A DNA stretch of 64,000 bases, from NCBI GenBank assembly GCA_017303655.1, contig JAFLCE010000005.1:1-64000 (forward strand), written 5' to 3'. Shown one piece after another: positions 47,637 to 55,836 of this stretch (positions are counted from its first letter, which is position 1; every line of letters begins with the position of its first letter). The notes below the pieces were generated by a model that was given only the letters and a program-made list of their open reading frames with translations, did no database searches and was not told where the DNA came from. The position numbers and the translations under genes are program-made. This stretch comes from Anaerolineae bacterium (GTDB lineage Bacteria; Chloroflexota; Anaerolineae; Anaerolineales; Villigracilaceae).

Positions 47637-48212
47637 TTATGCTGGCGGCTGAAGATTCCCCACCAATTCCAACTCAGGTGCGATCTTACGCATGGCTAGA
47701 ATGACATTACCCACATGTTCCCATACATCCACCCCGAATTCTTTGGCGGCATGTTCCATTTCTTCTCGATTGGTTCCAGCAGCAAAGGCTTTATCTTTCC
47801 ACTTCTTTTTGACAGAACTGGCTTCCAAATCATACAACGAACGTGATGGACGTACCAGCGCCACGGCTGTGATCAGCCCGGTCACTTCATCACAAGCGCA
47901 AATGGCTTTGCGGCGCAGGGTATCACGCGGCAGACCCAAATGGTCAGCATGGCTCAAAATATCTTGGACGATGTCTTCAGGTACGCCGCGCTCACGTAAA
48001 ATCGGCGCACCGTTTTGTGGATGTCCTTCCAGTGTAGGGTGAATTTCCCAATCGAAATCGTGTAAAAGACCGATCAAGCCCCAGGCTTCTACATCTTCGC
48101 CATATTTTTCAGCGTAGAACCGCATCGCCGCTTCAACGGACAACATGTGCCGCACCAATCCTTCATTTTTTACATATTCACGTACAAGAGCAAGTGCTTC
48201 TTCACGATTCAT
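47637..48212 (-). CDS. HD-domain hydrolase
   Basis: A start at 48212 (GGAG, 7 nt upstream) gives 191 aa; the longer open reading to 48362 crosses a palindromic repeat. Landmarks: GLVRHMLSVEAAMRFYAEKYGED, GLIGLLHDFDWEIHP with the HD pair, PQNGAPILRERGVPEDIVQDILSHADH and KAICACDEVTGLITAVALVRPS. It resembles the HDIG-type hydrolases of unknown substrate. It probably acts on phosphorylated small molecules or nucleotides (family inference). Confidence 0.85.
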   Translation of the reverse strand: MNREEALALVREYVKNEGLVRHMLSVEAAMRFYAEKYGEDVEAWGLIGLLHDFDWEIHPTLEGHPQNGAPILRERGVPEDIVQDILSHADHLGLPRDTLRRKAICACDEVTGLITAVALVRPSRSLYDLEASSVKKKWKDKAFAAGTNREEMEHAAKEFGVDVWEHVGNVILAMRKIAPELELVGNLQPPA

Positions 48213-48233
48213 AAAATTCTCCAAAAAAATATT

Positions 48234-48299
48234 TTTACCACGGAGAGCACAAAGATCACAGAGTTTTTTCTCAGTGAGCTCGGTGTGCTCTGTGGTAAA
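48234..48299. repeat. Imperfect long palindrome (TTTACCAC...GTGGTAAA)
   Basis: Outer arms TTTACCAC and GTGGTAAA enclose GGAGAGCACA/TGTGCTCT-type partial complements and a T6 run in the middle. It occupies the gap between the HD and SanA-like genes, reminiscent of widespread 'CCACGGAG...CTCTGTGG' intergenic repeats. Confidence 0.55.
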
Positions 48300-48301
48300 G
48301 A

Positions 48302-48949
48302 CTAGTTTATAGGTTCCGGTTCGCCCAACACAGGCAACGGCTTTGCGATCAACACATCCCATACCGCTTGGACATTGGCAAAAGTTTCACGAAAGTTCCA
48401 CCAGATCCGCGAACGTTTGAGGAAATAGCGGTTATCCGCCTCCACACCCACTGACTCAATGCCGAACCAAGTACAGAGAAATAAAGCTCTCGGCATGTGA
48501 AAACTCTGTGTGACCAGGATCGCTTCGTCCACACCAAAGATGTGCTTGGCACGATAACAAGTGTCGTACGTGCGCCTGCCTGCATAATCTAGCACAATAT
48601 CATCTTCGGCAACGCCATGCTCCAAAGCATATTGCCGCCCCGCCTCTGGCTCATTGTATTCAAGATAGCGGTTGTCGCCGCTGACCAGAATTTTATCGGC
48701 TTTCCCAGTTAGATACAAATTCACAGCGGTTTGCATTCGGTCACTCAACACCGGTCCGGCAGAACCATCGCGCAGCAAGCCCGCCCCAAAGACGATCACA
48801 ACCCGGGTAGGAGCAACATCTTCCACCGAATATTTCTTCGGGGCAGCTATGATCCCCATAATGATTCCCGGCAAAGGCAAAATGATGATGCTCAAGCCGC
48901 CGATCAACAGTGTTACCCGCCATATCTTTTTAAGTACTTTTTTAACCAT
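48302..48949 (-). CDS. SanA/YdcF-type DUF218 membrane-anchored protein
   Basis: This 215-aa protein has an N-terminal transmembrane helix (~12-34). A DUF218 domain follows: RVVIVFGAGLLRDGSAGPVLSDRMQTAVNLYLTGKADKILVSGDNRYLEYNE, GRQYALEHGVAEDDIVLDYAGRRTYDTCYRA and AILVTQSFHMPRALFLCTWFGIESVGVEADNRYF. These are the SanA hallmarks; SanA is linked to envelope barrier function and vancomycin exclusion in enterobacteria. The ATG is 4 bp after the stop of the PhnD-like lipoprotein gene, without its own SD, so it is coupled to it. Confidence 0.88.
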   Translation of the reverse strand: MVKKVLKKIWRVTLLIGGLSIIILPLPGIIMGIIAAPKKYSVEDVAPTRVVIVFGAGLLRDGSAGPVLSDRMQTAVNLYLTGKADKILVSGDNRYLEYNEPEAGRQYALEHGVAEDDIVLDYAGRRTYDTCYRAKHIFGVDEAILVTQSFHMPRALFLCTWFGIESVGVEADNRYFLKRSRIWWNFRETFANVQAVWDVLIAKPLPVLGEPEPIN

Positions 48950-48953
48950 AGAA

Positions 48954-49991
48954 CTATTCTATCAAATCTAAAATATCCAGCCCTGAGGCATTCACGTAGC
49001 TGATGAACTCTGCATAAGCGGCATCTTCCACTGGCAGCATTTCGTCAAAGCCATACATGGTTTGCATGGCGGCTTTGCCTTCGGGCGTGGTCATAAAATC
49101 GATCAACGCGCGTTGGATGCTGCGCCGCATTTCAAAGGGCAGGTTCGCAGACATGGAAATATTTTCATACGGAATGATCGCAGGAATGCGCCACGCCACC
49201 AGAACACGGTCCATCACATCGGGATAATCCGCTTCGAGGGTGGGGGATGTACGGGCATCCACAAAGGTTGCACCAAAATCGCAGATGTCATCCGCGTAGA
49301 CTCCGCGCACCACATTCGGTTGACCTTCGAGGAAGGCTCCGCCGCGGGTCTCCACCTCAGCCTGATTCAGCAACCCGAGCGGCACCACATACCCTGACGG
49401 TGAGAACTCGTCGCTCCAACAGGGTTTCTTATCTTCAAATTGTTTCAGTGCACTGACGATGTCCGTGATGTTCTCACCGCGGGCTTCGTCAAAATAAGAT
49501 GTGAATTCACCTTCACGATTGATCAGGATCTGTGCGCCATAGAACATCTCGCCATTGCGGACTCGTGCCAGCAATGCGTTCACCGACTGGTTTTGGTATG
49601 CCAATACAAAAGCATAGGGAGATAGCGCCGCAATATTGACATTGCCCTTTTCCAGAGACACAACTAGGGCTTCTTCTGACGCAGGCGCAACTGTGACCAC
49701 GCGATACCCCGTCCGCGATTCGAGATAGGCAGCGAGGGTATCTCCAGCTGCGATGACGGCTTCAGTGGGACGTGGCGAAGGGGCCAGGGCGAGGATCAAG
49801 GGATTTTCTTCAGTACCAGGCTCGGGCGTGGAAAGAGGCGCTTGTGTTGGAGCAAGAGTCGGTGCGAGTGTCGGAGTCGCTGTGGGGGCTCCGAGTGTGA
49901 TCTGCACCGGAAATGAACATCCAAGCGTAAATAGAAGTGTTAATATAAGTATGATGTTTTTTGTCTTACAGGTTTGTTTGTTTTCAAGCAT
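48954..49991 (-). CDS. PhnD-like phosphate/phosphonate-type substrate-binding lipoprotein
   Basis: This 345-aa protein has a lipobox LFTLGC (Cys25) and a TPT-rich linker (~33-60). A type 2 periplasmic-binding domain follows: PLILALAPSPRPTEAVIAAGDTLAAYLESRTGYRV, VNIAALSPYAFVLAYQNQ, WSDEFSPSGYVVPLGLL and GATFVDARTSPTLEADYPDV. This is the PhnD/SsuA-like pattern. No permease or ATPase is adjacent; the neighbour is SanA-like. It may act with a remote transporter or as a sensor. It is divergent from the DUF4230 gene, with 38 bp between starts. Confidence 0.85.
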   Translation of the reverse strand: MLENKQTCKTKNIILILTLLFTLGCSFPVQITLGAPTATPTLAPTLAPTQAPLSTPEPGTEENPLILALAPSPRPTEAVIAAGDTLAAYLESRTGYRVVTVAPASEEALVVSLEKGNVNIAALSPYAFVLAYQNQSVNALLARVRNGEMFYGAQILINREGEFTSYFDEARGENITDIVSALKQFEDKKPCWSDEFSPSGYVVPLGLLNQAEVETRGGAFLEGQPNVVRGVYADDICDFGATFVDARTSPTLEADYPDVMDRVLVAWRIPAIIPYENISMSANLPFEMRRSIQRALIDFMTTPEGKAAMQTMYGFDEMLPVEDAAYAEFISYVNASGLDILDLIE

Positions 49992-50029
49992 AATGACCTT
50001 GCTATAATAGAACAGTCGAAAGGACGAAC

Positions 50030-50701
50030 ATGAAAAATACCTTTAGCACGATTATGTCCATCCTGATTTTAGTTGTACTTGCTGCCGGGGTCTATTTTAT
50101 CGTACAGACCGTGCGCGATACGGCCGCTTCTGCGGCGCAGCCCTTTGAGCAGGTGAATCAGGCAAATCAGGCATTGCAAACTCAGGTGGCGCAATTGGCG
50201 AACCCCACGCCTACCATCATCCCCGACCCGGTGACGTATATCAATGAGATCCGGGCATTGGCTCGTCTTGAGACGATCCAATACAGCGTTGAGAAGGTTA
50301 TCACAGCGGAAGTAGGTCAGGGTACCTTTGGCTTTGCCTTTGGCGATAAACTTTTATTCGTGGCACATGGCATCGTGATCGCGGGCATCGATATGGAGAA
50401 ACTTCAACCCACCGATATGAGCTTTGACGGTACAGTGTTATATGTGAATTTACCGCCGACCGAGATTTTTATTGCCACACTTGATAATGAAAAATCGTAT
50501 GTGTATGACCGCGATACAGGTTTGCTCACCCAAGGGCAGGTGGACCTGGAAACGCTGGCTCGCCAATCAGCAGAGGATGAGATCCGCAAAGCGGCTTTGG
50601 AAGATGGCATTCTCCTTCAGGCGCAGCGTAATGCCGAAGCGTATTTGATCAAGTTCTTTAGTGCGCTTGGTTTCAATACAGTGATCTTTCCTGAAGAGTA
50701 A
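50030..50701 (+). CDS. DUF4230 membrane-anchored protein
   Basis: This 223-aa protein has an N-terminal signal anchor (~7-25). A coiled region (AQPFEQVNQANQALQTQVAQL) and a TP-linker follow, then the DUF4230 domain: ARLETIQYSVEKVITAEVGQG, LLFVAHGIVIAGIDMEKL, VLYVNLPPTEIFIATLDNEKSYVYDRDTGLL and AQRNAEAYLIKFFSALGF. The domain is exported and of unknown function. SD AAAGGAC precedes the ATG, with TATAAT at 50003-50008 as the -10 box. A terminator follows. Confidence 0.88.
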   Translation: MKNTFSTIMSILILVVLAAGVYFIVQTVRDTAASAAQPFEQVNQANQALQTQVAQLANPTPTIIPDPVTYINEIRALARLETIQYSVEKVITAEVGQGTFGFAFGDKLLFVAHGIVIAGIDMEKLQPTDMSFDGTVLYVNLPPTEIFIATLDNEKSYVYDRDTGLLTQGQVDLETLARQSAEDEIRKAALEDGILLQAQRNAEAYLIKFFSALGFNTVIFPEE

Positions 50702-50723
50702 AAATTTTGTTCCATGAATATCA

Positions 50724-50760
50724 AGACTCGCTCAGAAAGCCTGAGCGAGTCTTTTATTTT
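50724..50760 (+). terminator. Terminator of the DUF4230 gene
   Basis: A 13-bp stem (AAGACTCGCTCAG, 50724-50736, with complement 50742-50754) and 5-nt loop are followed by TTATTT. Confidence 0.9.
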
Positions 50761-50771
50761 GAAAGAACGCG

Positions 50772-51470
50772 TTAGTTACAAGTGACAGGAAAGTTAACTT
50801 GCTCTACCACTTCGTTGGGAGTCAGGATCACGAGTTTGACCCAATATTCATTGGGGGCGTTGACCTGGTAAAACTCGTTAATAGCTTGTGTGCCTGCACC
50901 CTCGTAGATGAGTGTGCCAACATTTGAGACCGTGCCGTTACTCAATTCCCACTTCCAGGTGAGCAGGGTGGGTCCATTAGTGGTGACCAGCGCTTCAAAG
51001 AAAACAGTCTGCGGGAATTGGTCGCAACTAACGACGATGCGATTGGGTTCCACGCGCAAGTCTACGTTGGTGACGGTGATGAGCGAGGAGCCGATCACGG
51101 GAAGTTGAGCGGCATCGCCCAGGGCTTCTGTCACTTCGGCAGAGACCCAGCACCGTCCGCCAGGGACGAGCGGATCTTCCACATACCACCACGTGGCGGC
51201 ATCATTCCGCCCGATGGCGTTGAGGATTTTCCCCTGCTGGATTTCGCTGATTGTTTCAAACACGGTTCCGGGACCGAACCGACAGTTGATCCGCTCCGCC
51301 GAGACTCGAAGTGACACCTCAACCGGAGTGGGCGTTAACGTGACAGGTGGCAGAGTGGGTGCGGCTAGGGTGGGTGGAACAAGCGTCGGCGTGGGGGGAA
51401 GCGGGGTTGCAGGACTGCATGCCCCCATGATGATGGAAATGAGTCCTGCGAACAGGACAAGGCGATTCAT
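50772..51470 (-). CDS. SH3-domain lipoprotein
   Basis: A start at 51470 (AAAGGAGG, 5-6 nt) gives 232 aa. The signal peptide ends IIMGAC (lipobox), followed by a Pro/Thr-rich linker. An SH3b domain follows (SLRVSAERINCRFGPGTVFETISEIQQGKILNAIGRN), then a C-terminal beta-sandwich with two Cys (VVSCDQFPQ and FPVTCN). The architecture is the same as the 34017 gene but the sequences have diverged. It is probably an envelope-binding surface lipoprotein. It is convergent with the DUF4230 gene. Confidence 0.87.
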   Translation of the reverse strand: MNRLVLFAGLISIIMGACSPATPLPPTPTLVPPTLAAPTLPPVTLTPTPVEVSLRVSAERINCRFGPGTVFETISEIQQGKILNAIGRNDAATWWYVEDPLVPGGRCWVSAEVTEALGDAAQLPVIGSSLITVTNVDLRVEPNRIVVSCDQFPQTVFFEALVTTNGPTLLTWKWELSNGTVSNVGTLIYEGAGTQAINEFYQVNAPNEYWVKLVILTPNEVVEQVNFPVTCN

Positions 51471-51645
51471 ATTTCCTCCTTTCAAATTGACGGGATTGCT
51501 ACATCTCTCCATCGGCGTCGGAGAGAAAAGGCGATCCGTGTGGACCGCCTTGGGTTATGCGTTATAACAATGAAGAAGTGAATTTGATACGAAAATTAGT
51601 ACCCAAGGGTGATAGTGAGGCTGTGATCTGCTCTTATTTTACTGC

Positions 51646-51673
51646 TTGTTTTTCAAAATGAACGTGCTATAAT
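51646..51673 (+). promoter_or_regulatory. Promoter of the BNR-repeat gene
   Basis: -35 TTGTTT (51646-51651), a 16-bp spacer and -10 TATAAT (51668-51673). A leader of about 35 nt with GAGAGGAG precedes the ATG. Confidence 0.55.
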
Positions 51674-51714
51674 TATTAGAAAATTTGTTCTTTTATTAAT
51701 GAGAGGAGAATGTC

Positions 51715-52872
51715 ATGAGCAAACAAGTAAAGGTCTTTGTTGGCACGACCAAAGGCGGCTTTGTGTTTACCAGTGATGCTGCGCGTAAAAAATGGCAGAT
51801 GAGCGATATTCAATTCAAGAGTTGGAATGTGATGCATATGCAATTGGATCCGCGCGATCAACGCTTGCATGCGGCGGTCAACCATAATGTGTATGGACCG
51901 ACCACTCATTATTCCGATGATCTTGGAAAGACTTGGACCCAGGCAAAGCAAGTGCCTCTGCTTCCACGCGCTTCCCTTTCCGGGCGGCCACCTTCTACAG
52001 TGGAAGAGGCATTTCGCACAGAGGGTGGTGAAAGCCTGCAAAGTATTCCAGAAAAAATGATCAAGGTTTGGAATATCACTCCCGGGCGGGTAGAAGAGCC
52101 GGGTGTTTTATACGCGGGGGCACAGCCTGCTTCTTTATTTGTATCAAGAGATCGCGGCGAGACCTGGCAAATTAACGAAGGTTTCTACGATCATCCGCAC
52201 CGGGGCACGTTGTTTCCGGGCAATGGCGGTTTTTGTTTGCATACGATAATGCTTGACCCTTCCAACTTGAAGCGTATGTATATTGCCATGTCCACCGGAG
52301 GTTGTTATCGCACAGATGATGGTGGACAAACTTGGAAGCCGTTCAATAAGAACGTCCGCGCAGATTTTAGCCCGGATAAGTTCCCGGAATATGGGCAATG
52401 TGTGCATAAGATGGCGATGCATCCCAGCCTGCCGAATTTGCTTTACCAGCAAAATCACTGCGGCGTGTATCGCAGCGACAATGCCGGAGAAGATTGGATC
52501 GATATCGGTGAAGGCAAACTTCCTTCGCGCTTTGGGTTTCCCATTGCGGTTCATCCTACAGATCCAAAGACCATTTATATTGTGCTCGAAGAAAGCGACG
52601 AGTTTCGCATGAGTGTGGATGGAAAATTTGGGGTGTGGCGCAGCCGTAACGCCGGAGAGACCTGGCAGAGGATTTCAGAAGGTTTGCCGGAACGGGCATA
52701 TTTGGATGTTTTGCGTGAGGCGATGGCAACCGACTCTTTTGAAGATGCGGGGATTTACATCGGCTCAAATACGGGACAGTTGTTCTACTCCAGAGATTCT
52801 GGTGATCGCTGGGAGCTCTTGGCAGATTTCCTGCCGCCGATTCAATCGGTAGAGGTGGCTGTGATCGAATGA
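51715..52872 (+). CDS. BNR/Asp-box beta-propeller protein
   Basis: This 385-aa protein has repeated Asp-box motifs: YSDDLGKTW, VSRDRGETW, RTDDGGQTW, RSDNAGEDW, RSRNAGETW and YSRDSGDRW, spaced about 50-60 residues apart. This indicates a six- or seven-bladed propeller as in sialidases and VPS10/photosystem-stability proteins. There is no signal peptide, so it is likely cytoplasmic; enzymatic sialidase residues are not evident. SD GAGAGGAG precedes the ATG. Similar stand-alone 'exo-alpha-sialidase' annotations are usually of unknown function. It shares a terminator with the convergent sensor kinase gene. Confidence 0.88.
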   Translation: MSKQVKVFVGTTKGGFVFTSDAARKKWQMSDIQFKSWNVMHMQLDPRDQRLHAAVNHNVYGPTTHYSDDLGKTWTQAKQVPLLPRASLSGRPPSTVEEAFRTEGGESLQSIPEKMIKVWNITPGRVEEPGVLYAGAQPASLFVSRDRGETWQINEGFYDHPHRGTLFPGNGGFCLHTIMLDPSNLKRMYIAMSTGGCYRTDDGGQTWKPFNKNVRADFSPDKFPEYGQCVHKMAMHPSLPNLLYQQNHCGVYRSDNAGEDWIDIGEGKLPSRFGFPIAVHPTDPKTIYIVLEESDEFRMSVDGKFGVWRSRNAGETWQRISEGLPERAYLDVLREAMATDSFEDAGIYIGSNTGQLFYSRDSGDRWELLADFLPPIQSVEVAVIE

Positions 52873-52878
52873 AAAGAG

Positions 52879-52908
52879 AAAGAGCGAGCCATTTAGGGCT
52901 CGCTCTTT
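52879..52908. terminator. Bidirectional terminator
   Basis: A 12-bp stem (AAAGAGCGAGCC, 52879-52890, with complement 52897-52908) and 6-nt loop have A-rich and T-rich flanks. It touches the last base of the kinase gene's stop. Confidence 0.88.
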
Positions 52909-55721
52909 TATTTATCGGATACGGCATTGGGCAGGGTGAAGAAGAAGGTGGTGCCTTTGCCTGGTTCGCTTTCCAACCAGATCCTGCCGCTGTGAAATTC
53001 GATGATGCGTTTTACAAGGGCAAGCCCAACGCCGGTGCCTTCGCTATCGGGGTCGAGCTTTTCAAAGAGACGGAAGATACGTTCATGATATTCATGTGCA
53101 ATGCCCATGCCGTTATCGCGGACATAGAAGATGGGCTTGTTCGTTTCGGGTTCGTATCCTTGCAGACCGATTTCGATGACGGGGTTGGGTTGGTTGCCCA
53201 TGTATTTGGCGGCGTTGTCGATCAGGTTTTGCAGAACCTCTATCAGACGAGGTTTATCTCCATGGATGCTGGGCAGGTTCGGCTGAGTCTGAAGCGTGAT
53301 GTGTCCCTGTTGGAGCCGCCCGTGGACGATCTCTTCCACTTCTTTTATCAGCATTTCAAAAGGCAGATCCTGTTGTTTATTGAGGACACGTCCGATGCGC
53401 GAGATTTCCAACAGGTCTTTGAGTAATTTATCCATCCGCAAGGTTGCCCGGCTGATGCGGGCGTAGTCGTTTTCGAATGCCGCCATGTTGCCTTCGCTGG
53501 CGCTTTTTTGTAAATAGCCCAGGAAGCCTTGAATGGTGACGAGTGGTGAACGCAGGTCGTGTGAGACGGTATAGGTGAAGCGTTCCAGTTCGGCATTTTT
53601 ATCGCCTAATTCTTCGTTGAGGGTCTTGCGTTCATGCAGTTCATCTTGCAGGCGCAGATCCATTTGACGACGCTTGACGGCGGCTGACAGCAGGTTTGCG
53701 GCAAGGATCAAGGCGCCCACTTCGGCGTTCGACCAGTTGCGCGAGTTTGTTACATCGTCAAAGCCGATGACGCCCCACCAGGCATCATCGATAAAGATGG
53801 GCACATCTAATAAGGCTTGAATCCCAAGCGAGCGCAGGACTTCCATGCCCTCTTCATCAAGGTGACGTCCATCGCCCATGAAGGGCAGTCCGCGCAGGAT
53901 GCTTTCTTTCCAAACGGACAACTCATCCTCTTCAAGATTCATTTTGTAATATTTTGGGTTATTGATGTCGCTGGGTATGTTGGGCGCACTCCATTCATAG
54001 GTCATGGACATGAGCGGGGAACCATCTCCATAATGAATGTTTTCGAAGATATAAGCATGGCTGGCACGAATGGTAGAGCCCAATTGTTCGAGCAGCCGGT
54101 CTACTTCCTGTCGCCAGGCTTCTTCGTTCCATTCAGAAGTTTTTAGAAAGGTATTGGCTGCGGCTGCAACCACTTCCAGAATCGATTCGCTGTCTTTTAA
54201 TTCGGCTTCGGCGCGCGTCCGTTCGGCAAGCTCGCGTTGGACTTGTTCGAGCAGGCTTAACTTTTCGATGGTAATGGCAACCTGGGTAGCGATGGTTTCC
54301 AGTAATTGGATCTGTTCTTTGGTGTATGCATCTTGTTTTGCAGATTGAACCGACATGATTCCAATAACACGCTCTTCGATCATGAGCGGTATGCCAACAT
54401 AAGATCGCAGACCTGCATCCACGACGATCACAATATTATGCTCGCCCTGTGTTTTGGGGTCGGTTATATCGGGCAGGTACAAAGTCTTTTTGGTGGAGAT
54501 GACCTCCCAGGTTAGCCCTGGTTTTTCGCGCAGTTTTCGAGGAGGCAATTGCAGGTCTTTATCGAGATTTAAGAACAAGGGATAATAAAAATCGTCAGTT
54601 TCGAAGTTGTAAAGCCCAATATGGAAGGCATCCAGATCCATGATCTGTTTTAGTTCTCGCACAAAGGCACGCAGGGCTTCATACAGATTTTTCTCACCTG
54701 ACAGTGCCGCCCCCAGGCGATAGAGCAGGGCAACTTCTTCGGCACGCTGGCGCAGGGAGGTTTCGATCCATTTGTTGCCTGAAATATTTTGTACGGCGCC
54801 ATAAATGCCTGCAAGGCGATTTTGTGTTTCATCCCAAATGGGGTGCGCATAAATCCGTACCCAGCGCACATCACCATCTTTGCGGATGATGCGGATCTCA
54901 GTGATCAACTTGTGGTTGGTCTGCAGTCGTTCAAAGTCCTGTTTATCGATAAGCAAGTCTTCGGGATGCAAAAGGGATTTCCAGCCTCCCCGAGCATTGA
55001 ATTCTTCTTCGGTGTAGCCTGTAATGGTTTCAAAGGCGCCACTGATCCATTGATTGGTTATACTGCCGTCTGGTCCATGTTGAATGGAGAAGACATAATC
55101 AGAAATGACAGATGCGACCTGCCGATAGCGCTCTTCGCTGATCTGTGCCCGAGTGACTAAAGCAGAAAGACTTTTGAATGCCACCTGTAAAGGTATGACC
55201 GTAAAAGTAAGGTTGATGAATAATAGGATCCAGGCAGACAGGGGTGGAAAGCCGAAGAATTGTGCGAATTCAACTCCCATCATCTCGGCAATGACAAAAG
55301 CCAGCCCCGTTAATAAACTTATCCCGGCGTAGACATACGCTCCATTTGCCCCGAAGATGATGCCCGCCACAATGGTCCCTGAAATAAAGAACATGATATC
55401 CAGGCTTCGAATCCCTGAAGAAAGGCTAATCATTAAAACGGTCAGGATCCAAAAACTCAGCAGTAGGATAATTCCCGCGCTTTGAACCTGACCCCGGCGG
55501 TTCAACACCATGCTCAGGGAGGTGGTTGCCAGCCCAGCCAGCATAAAAATGGAAGAGAAGAATTTCTCATTAAAGAAAAATAGAACAGCCAGCCCGCCTA
55601 TTAATAGGATGCCTCCCAAAATATATAGATGCAGGGCATTTAGCGCACGTGCGCGACGCGTTTTTTCTTCATCGTCAGGAAATGTCGGCGCAGTGAAAAA
55701 ATTAATGATGTGAGCCCGCAT
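52908..55721 (-). CDS. Membrane-bound hybrid-input sensor histidine kinase (PAS-GAF-GAF-HisKA-HATPase)
   Basis: This 937-aa protein has five or six N-terminal transmembrane helices (~28-185). A PAS domain follows (~200-320, with GYTEEEFNARGGWKSLLHPEDL and a PAC motif RIIRKDGDVRWVRIYAHP). A GAF domain (~345-490) and a second, divergent GAF (~520-685) come next, then HisKA with the phospho-acceptor His in TYTVSHDLRSPLVTIQGFL and HATPase_c with LQNLIDNAAKYM, DNGMGIAHEYHERIF and GTGVGLALVKRIIE. It lacks a receiver domain. No response regulator is adjacent; the next upstream gene encodes a GGDEF protein with a related N-terminus. The signal is unknown; redox, light or small ligands are possible. 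Confidence 0.92.
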   Translation of the reverse strand: MRAHIINFFTAPTFPDDEEKTRRARALNALHLYILGGILLIGGLAVLFFFNEKFFSSIFMLAGLATTSLSMVLNRRGQVQSAGIILLLSFWILTVLMISLSSGIRSLDIMFFISGTIVAGIIFGANGAYVYAGISLLTGLAFVIAEMMGVEFAQFFGFPPLSAWILLFINLTFTVIPLQVAFKSLSALVTRAQISEERYRQVASVISDYVFSIQHGPDGSITNQWISGAFETITGYTEEEFNARGGWKSLLHPEDLLIDKQDFERLQTNHKLITEIRIIRKDGDVRWVRIYAHPIWDETQNRLAGIYGAVQNISGNKWIETSLRQRAEEVALLYRLGAALSGEKNLYEALRAFVRELKQIMDLDAFHIGLYNFETDDFYYPLFLNLDKDLQLPPRKLREKPGLTWEVISTKKTLYLPDITDPKTQGEHNIVIVVDAGLRSYVGIPLMIEERVIGIMSVQSAKQDAYTKEQIQLLETIATQVAITIEKLSLLEQVQRELAERTRAEAELKDSESILEVVAAAANTFLKTSEWNEEAWRQEVDRLLEQLGSTIRASHAYIFENIHYGDGSPLMSMTYEWSAPNIPSDINNPKYYKMNLEEDELSVWKESILRGLPFMGDGRHLDEEGMEVLRSLGIQALLDVPIFIDDAWWGVIGFDDVTNSRNWSNAEVGALILAANLLSAAVKRRQMDLRLQDELHERKTLNEELGDKNAELERFTYTVSHDLRSPLVTIQGFLGYLQKSASEGNMAAFENDYARISRATLRMDKLLKDLLEISRIGRVLNKQQDLPFEMLIKEVEEIVHGRLQQGHITLQTQPNLPSIHGDKPRLIEVLQNLIDNAAKYMGNQPNPVIEIGLQGYEPETNKPIFYVRDNGMGIAHEYHERIFRLFEKLDPDSEGTGVGLALVKRIIEFHSGRIWLESEPGKGTTFFFTLPNAVSDK

Positions 55722-55836
55722 GAGCGTACTCCTGCCGAGCCCCAGCGATGGTGTCTATTTTCATCCCGCTATTTTACCTCTCGTTATGAATGAGAAAATG
55801 ACAGGTTGGTGGCTAATCAATCGGAAGCTGAAACGA

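Noticed and set aside
52869-53426. 185-codon plus-strand ORF
   Set aside because: Antisense to the HATPase/HisKA part of the sensor kinase; no independent signals.
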